From the NCBI RefSeq assembly GCF_020410765.1, contig NZ_CP084541.1, positions 6,440,001 to 6,504,000 of the forward strand: a DNA stretch of 64,000 bases, given 5' to 3'. Both the position numbers and the translations under genes were made by a program. Shown here piece by piece: positions 61,914 through 64,000 of the stretch. The notes beneath the pieces were generated by a model, which was not told the DNA's origin, made no database searches, and saw only the letters and a list, made by a program, of their open reading frames with translations. The number at the start of each line of letters is the position of its first letter. The first letter of the stretch is position 1. Source of the DNA: Streptomyces marincola (GTDB lineage: Bacteria > Actinomycetota > Actinomycetes > Streptomycetales > Streptomycetaceae).

Positions 61914-62891
61914 ATGCCGCTGACCGACATGCCCCTGGACGAACTGCGGGCCTACCGCCCCGAGCTCACGGAGCCGGACGACTTCGACGACTTCTGGTCG
62001 GGCACCCTCGGCGCGGCCAGGGCCGCCACCGCCGCGCCCGCCGAGTTCCGGCCGGTGCCCGGCGCGCGGCTGACGTCCGTGGAGGTGTTCGACGTGCGCT
62101 TCCCCGGCTGGGACGGCCAGCCGGTCGCCGCCTGGCTGCTGCTGCCCCGGGCGCCCGGCCCGCTGCCCGCGGTCGTGACCTACCAGGGCTACGGCGGCGG
62201 TCGGGGACTGCCGGAGGAGCACCTGCTGTGGAGCGCCGCCGGGTACGCGCACCTCGTGGTCGACAGCCGGGGCCAGGGGCACGAGACGCCCGACCCCGAC
62301 CCGGCGCGTGCGCCGCAGTGGGTCGGCGGGTTCATGACCCGGGGGATAACGAGTCCGGCGGAGTACTACTACCGCCGGCTGATGACCGACTGCGTCCGCG
62401 CCGTCGACGCGCTGCGCGCGCACCCGGCCGTGGACGCGGACCGGATCGTCGTGCACGGCGGCAGCCAGGGCGGCGGCCTCGCCCTGGCGACGGCGGGTCT
62501 GGCCGGCGACGCGGTGGCGGCGGCCCTGGTGGACGTGCCGTTCCTGTGCCACTACCGGCGGGGCGCCGACATCGCCTCCGCCGGGCCCTACCCCGAACTG
62601 GTCCAGTACCTCGGCGTGCACCGGCGGGTCGACCCGGCGCGCGTGTTCGGCACCCTCGGCTATTTCGACGGCGTGCACTTCGCGCCCCGGGCGCACGCGC
62701 CCGCGCTGTTCAGCGTCGGGCTGATGGACCCGGTCTGCCCGCCGAGCACCGTCTTCGCCGCGTACAACCGCTACGCGGGGGAGAAGGACATCACCGTCTG
62801 GGAGTTCGGCGACCACGGGGGCGGGCGCGCCTCGCAGGCCGTGACCCAGCTGGACTGGCTCGCCGGCCGGGGGCTCGGCACCCGGGGCTGA
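61914..62891 (+). CDS. Acetyl-xylan esterase/cephalosporin deacetylase-family hydrolase (CE7-like)
   Basis: The product is 325 aa, the length usual for the family. The alpha/beta-hydrolase triad appears as Ser in HGGSQGGGLAL, Asp in GLMDPVCPPST and His in FGDHGGGRA. The N-terminal DFDDFW and the RGQG oxyanion segment (DSRGQGHETPD) are family hallmarks. No signal peptide is present, so it should act in the cytoplasm on imported acetylated sugars or small esters. It appears monocistronic. Confidence 0.9.
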   Translation: MPLTDMPLDELRAYRPELTEPDDFDDFWSGTLGAARAATAAPAEFRPVPGARLTSVEVFDVRFPGWDGQPVAAWLLLPRAPGPLPAVVTYQGYGGGRGLPEEHLLWSAAGYAHLVVDSRGQGHETPDPDPARAPQWVGGFMTRGITSPAEYYYRRLMTDCVRAVDALRAHPAVDADRIVVHGGSQGGGLALATAGLAGDAVAAALVDVPFLCHYRRGADIASAGPYPELVQYLGVHRRVDPARVFGTLGYFDGVHFAPRAHAPALFSVGLMDPVCPPSTVFAAYNRYAGEKDITVWEFGDHGGGRASQAVTQLDWLAGRGLGTRG

Positions 62892-62939
62892 GCCGCTGAT
62901 CACATTCCCTGGACAGGGCCTGCCGCCTCTCCTGTTTAA

Positions 62940-62956
62940 TTGCGACTGTTTCGCAA
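62940..62956. promoter_or_regulatory. Nur-like nickel-responsive box
   Basis: TTGCGACTGTTTCGCAA has perfect inverted arms (TTGCGA/TCGCAA) with a 5-base spacer, fitting the Streptomyces Nur site pattern TTGCAA-N5-TTGCAA except at one position in each arm. It lies 31 bases before the binding-protein start, where it would block transcription. Confidence 0.6.
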
Positions 62957-62987
62957 TAACCGACGACGCCTGGCAGGGGTGTGTGGC

Positions 62988-64000
62988 ATGACGGCCCGGA
63001 CACTACGCACGGGGATGGCCGCGACGGCGGCGGCGCTCACGCTGGCGACCGCCGCCTGTTCGGCCCCTTCGGAGGACGGGGGCGACGGGGAGACGGGCGG
63101 TGGCCAGGACTCGATCGTCATCGGCATAGCCACGGAACCCGAGTCGCTGTCCCCGCTCCTCGGCTACGGCCAGGACGGCAACTCGAAGATATTCGACGGG
63201 CTGCTGCGCCACGACGAGAACCTGGAACTCCAGCCCGCGCTCGCGACGGAGCTGCCCGAGATCAGTGACGACGGGCTCACCTACACCTACACCTTGCGCG
63301 AGGGCGTCGAGTTCAGCGACGGCCAGCCCTTCACCGCCCGCGACGTCGTCTTCACCTACGAGACGATCCTCGACGAGGACACCAACAACCCGGCCAAGGA
63401 CGACCTGGCCGCCATCGAGAGCGTCACGGCGGAGGGCGACCACACGGTCGTGTTCACCCTCGCCTACCCCTACGCCCCCTTCGCGGAACGGACCGTGCTG
63501 CCCATCGCGTCGGCCGGGGCCGCCGGCGGGCAGGACGTGAACACCGGCCCCTACAACTCCGAGCCCGTGGGCACCGGGCCCTACGTGGTCACCGGCTGGA
63601 CCCGCGGCGAACGCATCACGCTGGAGGCCAACCCGGACTACTGGGACGGCGCCCCTGAGGTCACGCGCGTGACCATGGCCGTCATCCCGGACGACGACGT
63701 GCGCGCCACCCGCCTGCGTTCCGGGGACATCGACGCCGCCGTGCTCCCGCCCAACCTGGCCGGCACCTTCGCCGACGAGGACGGCATGGTCACGCTGAAC
63801 GCCGAGAGCGCCGACTTCAGGTCCGTGACCCTGCCCACGGGCAACCCCGTCACCGGGGACCGCGCCGTGCGCCGGGCCCTGGACACCGCGGTGGACCGCC
63901 AGCTGATGGTCGACAGCATCCTGGAGGGCGCGGGCAGCCCCGCGCACGGCCCCGTGCCCGCCGCCAGCTCCTGGTTCACCGAGGGCACGGAACGCTCCCA
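62988..64000 (+). CDS. Nickel/peptide-type ABC transporter substrate-binding lipoprotein (3' end outside window)
   Basis: The frame runs from ATG 62988 to the window edge, giving 337 visible codons. A signal sequence with lipobox LATAAC puts the acylated Cys at residue 24. The mature part is a family 5 solute-binding protein (IVIGIATEPESLSPLL, LREGVEFSDGQPFTARDVVFTYE, VGTGPYVVTGW, LEANPDYWDGAP). These bind nickel complexes or oligopeptides. The Nur-like box favours nickel and a nikABCDE operon continuing beyond the window (inference). Confidence 0.88.
   Translation, partial: MTARTLRTGMAATAAALTLATAACSAPSEDGGDGETGGGQDSIVIGIATEPESLSPLLGYGQDGNSKIFDGLLRHDENLELQPALATELPEISDDGLTYTYTLREGVEFSDGQPFTARDVVFTYETILDEDTNNPAKDDLAAIESVTAEGDHTVVFTLAYPYAPFAERTVLPIASAGAAGGQDVNTGPYNSEPVGTGPYVVTGWTRGERITLEANPDYWDGAPEVTRVTMAVIPDDDVRATRLRSGDIDAAVLPPNLAGTFADEDGMVTLNAESADFRSVTLPTGNPVTGDRAVRRALDTAVDRQLMVDSILEGAGSPAHGPVPAASSWFTEGTERS

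Overview
The window is very GC-rich with strong third-position G/C bias. It contains giant modular polyketide synthases, a phenazine locus, OsdKR/DevRS-like regulators and CebR-type operator sequences, all of which point to Streptomyces or a close actinomycete. No rRNA or CRISPR array was seen, and only one intact tRNA gene.

Region 1 (1-24.3 kb) is the 3' part of a type I modular PKS. A first protein, cut by the window edge, carries a module of partial KS-AT-KR-ACP and a module of KS-AT-DH-(KR structural stub)-ACP. The second protein is one fully reducing module (KS-AT-DH-ER-KR-ACP). The third is another fully reducing module ending in a thioesterase. Coiled-coil docking ends fix the order. 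A short-chain dehydrogenase follows, then a 17-bp hairpin terminator. Region 2 (24.6-31.8 kb) starts with a ParB/StrR-type regulator. Next come phenazine genes in two divergent groups: phzB-phzG leftward, and O-methyltransferase-phzD-phzE-small protein-phzF rightward. The first four of the rightward genes are joined by ATGA overlaps. Together they would turn chorismate into a phenazine carboxylate that can be methylated. Whether PKS and phenazine genes serve one hybrid product is open.

Region 3 (31.9-45.4 kb) is a hypoxia/nitrate module: DevR/OsdR-like regulator, DevS-like GAF sensor kinase, flavohaemoprotein, narIJHG (minus strand), a PPOX-fold flavin protein and a NarK transporter. Four near-identical palindromes (GGGCCGATCGGCCC type) stand before these units, so it looks like one regulon. 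Region 4 (45.5-55.2 kb) holds a secreted AA10 polysaccharide monooxygenase behind a perfect CebR box, a membrane-anchored spermidine synthase-like protein, a LuxR-type two-component system, and an SDR plus a TauD-like dioxygenase. It ends with a metal-chelate ABC importer preceded by a Zur-like palindrome.

Region 5 (55.4-60.25 kb) is a decayed integrative element in tRNA-Pro(GGG). A 43-bp copy of the tRNA 3' half marks the left end and the intact tRNA marks the right end. The integrase survives only as a C-terminal stub. The cargo is a small membrane protein and a 1131-residue NACHT-type NTPase with about 14 TPR-like repeats, a plausible but untested immune module. Region 6 (60.3-64 kb) holds a lipase maturation factor-like membrane protein, an acetyl-xylan esterase-family hydrolase, and the start of a nickel/peptide-type binding lipoprotein behind a Nur-like box.
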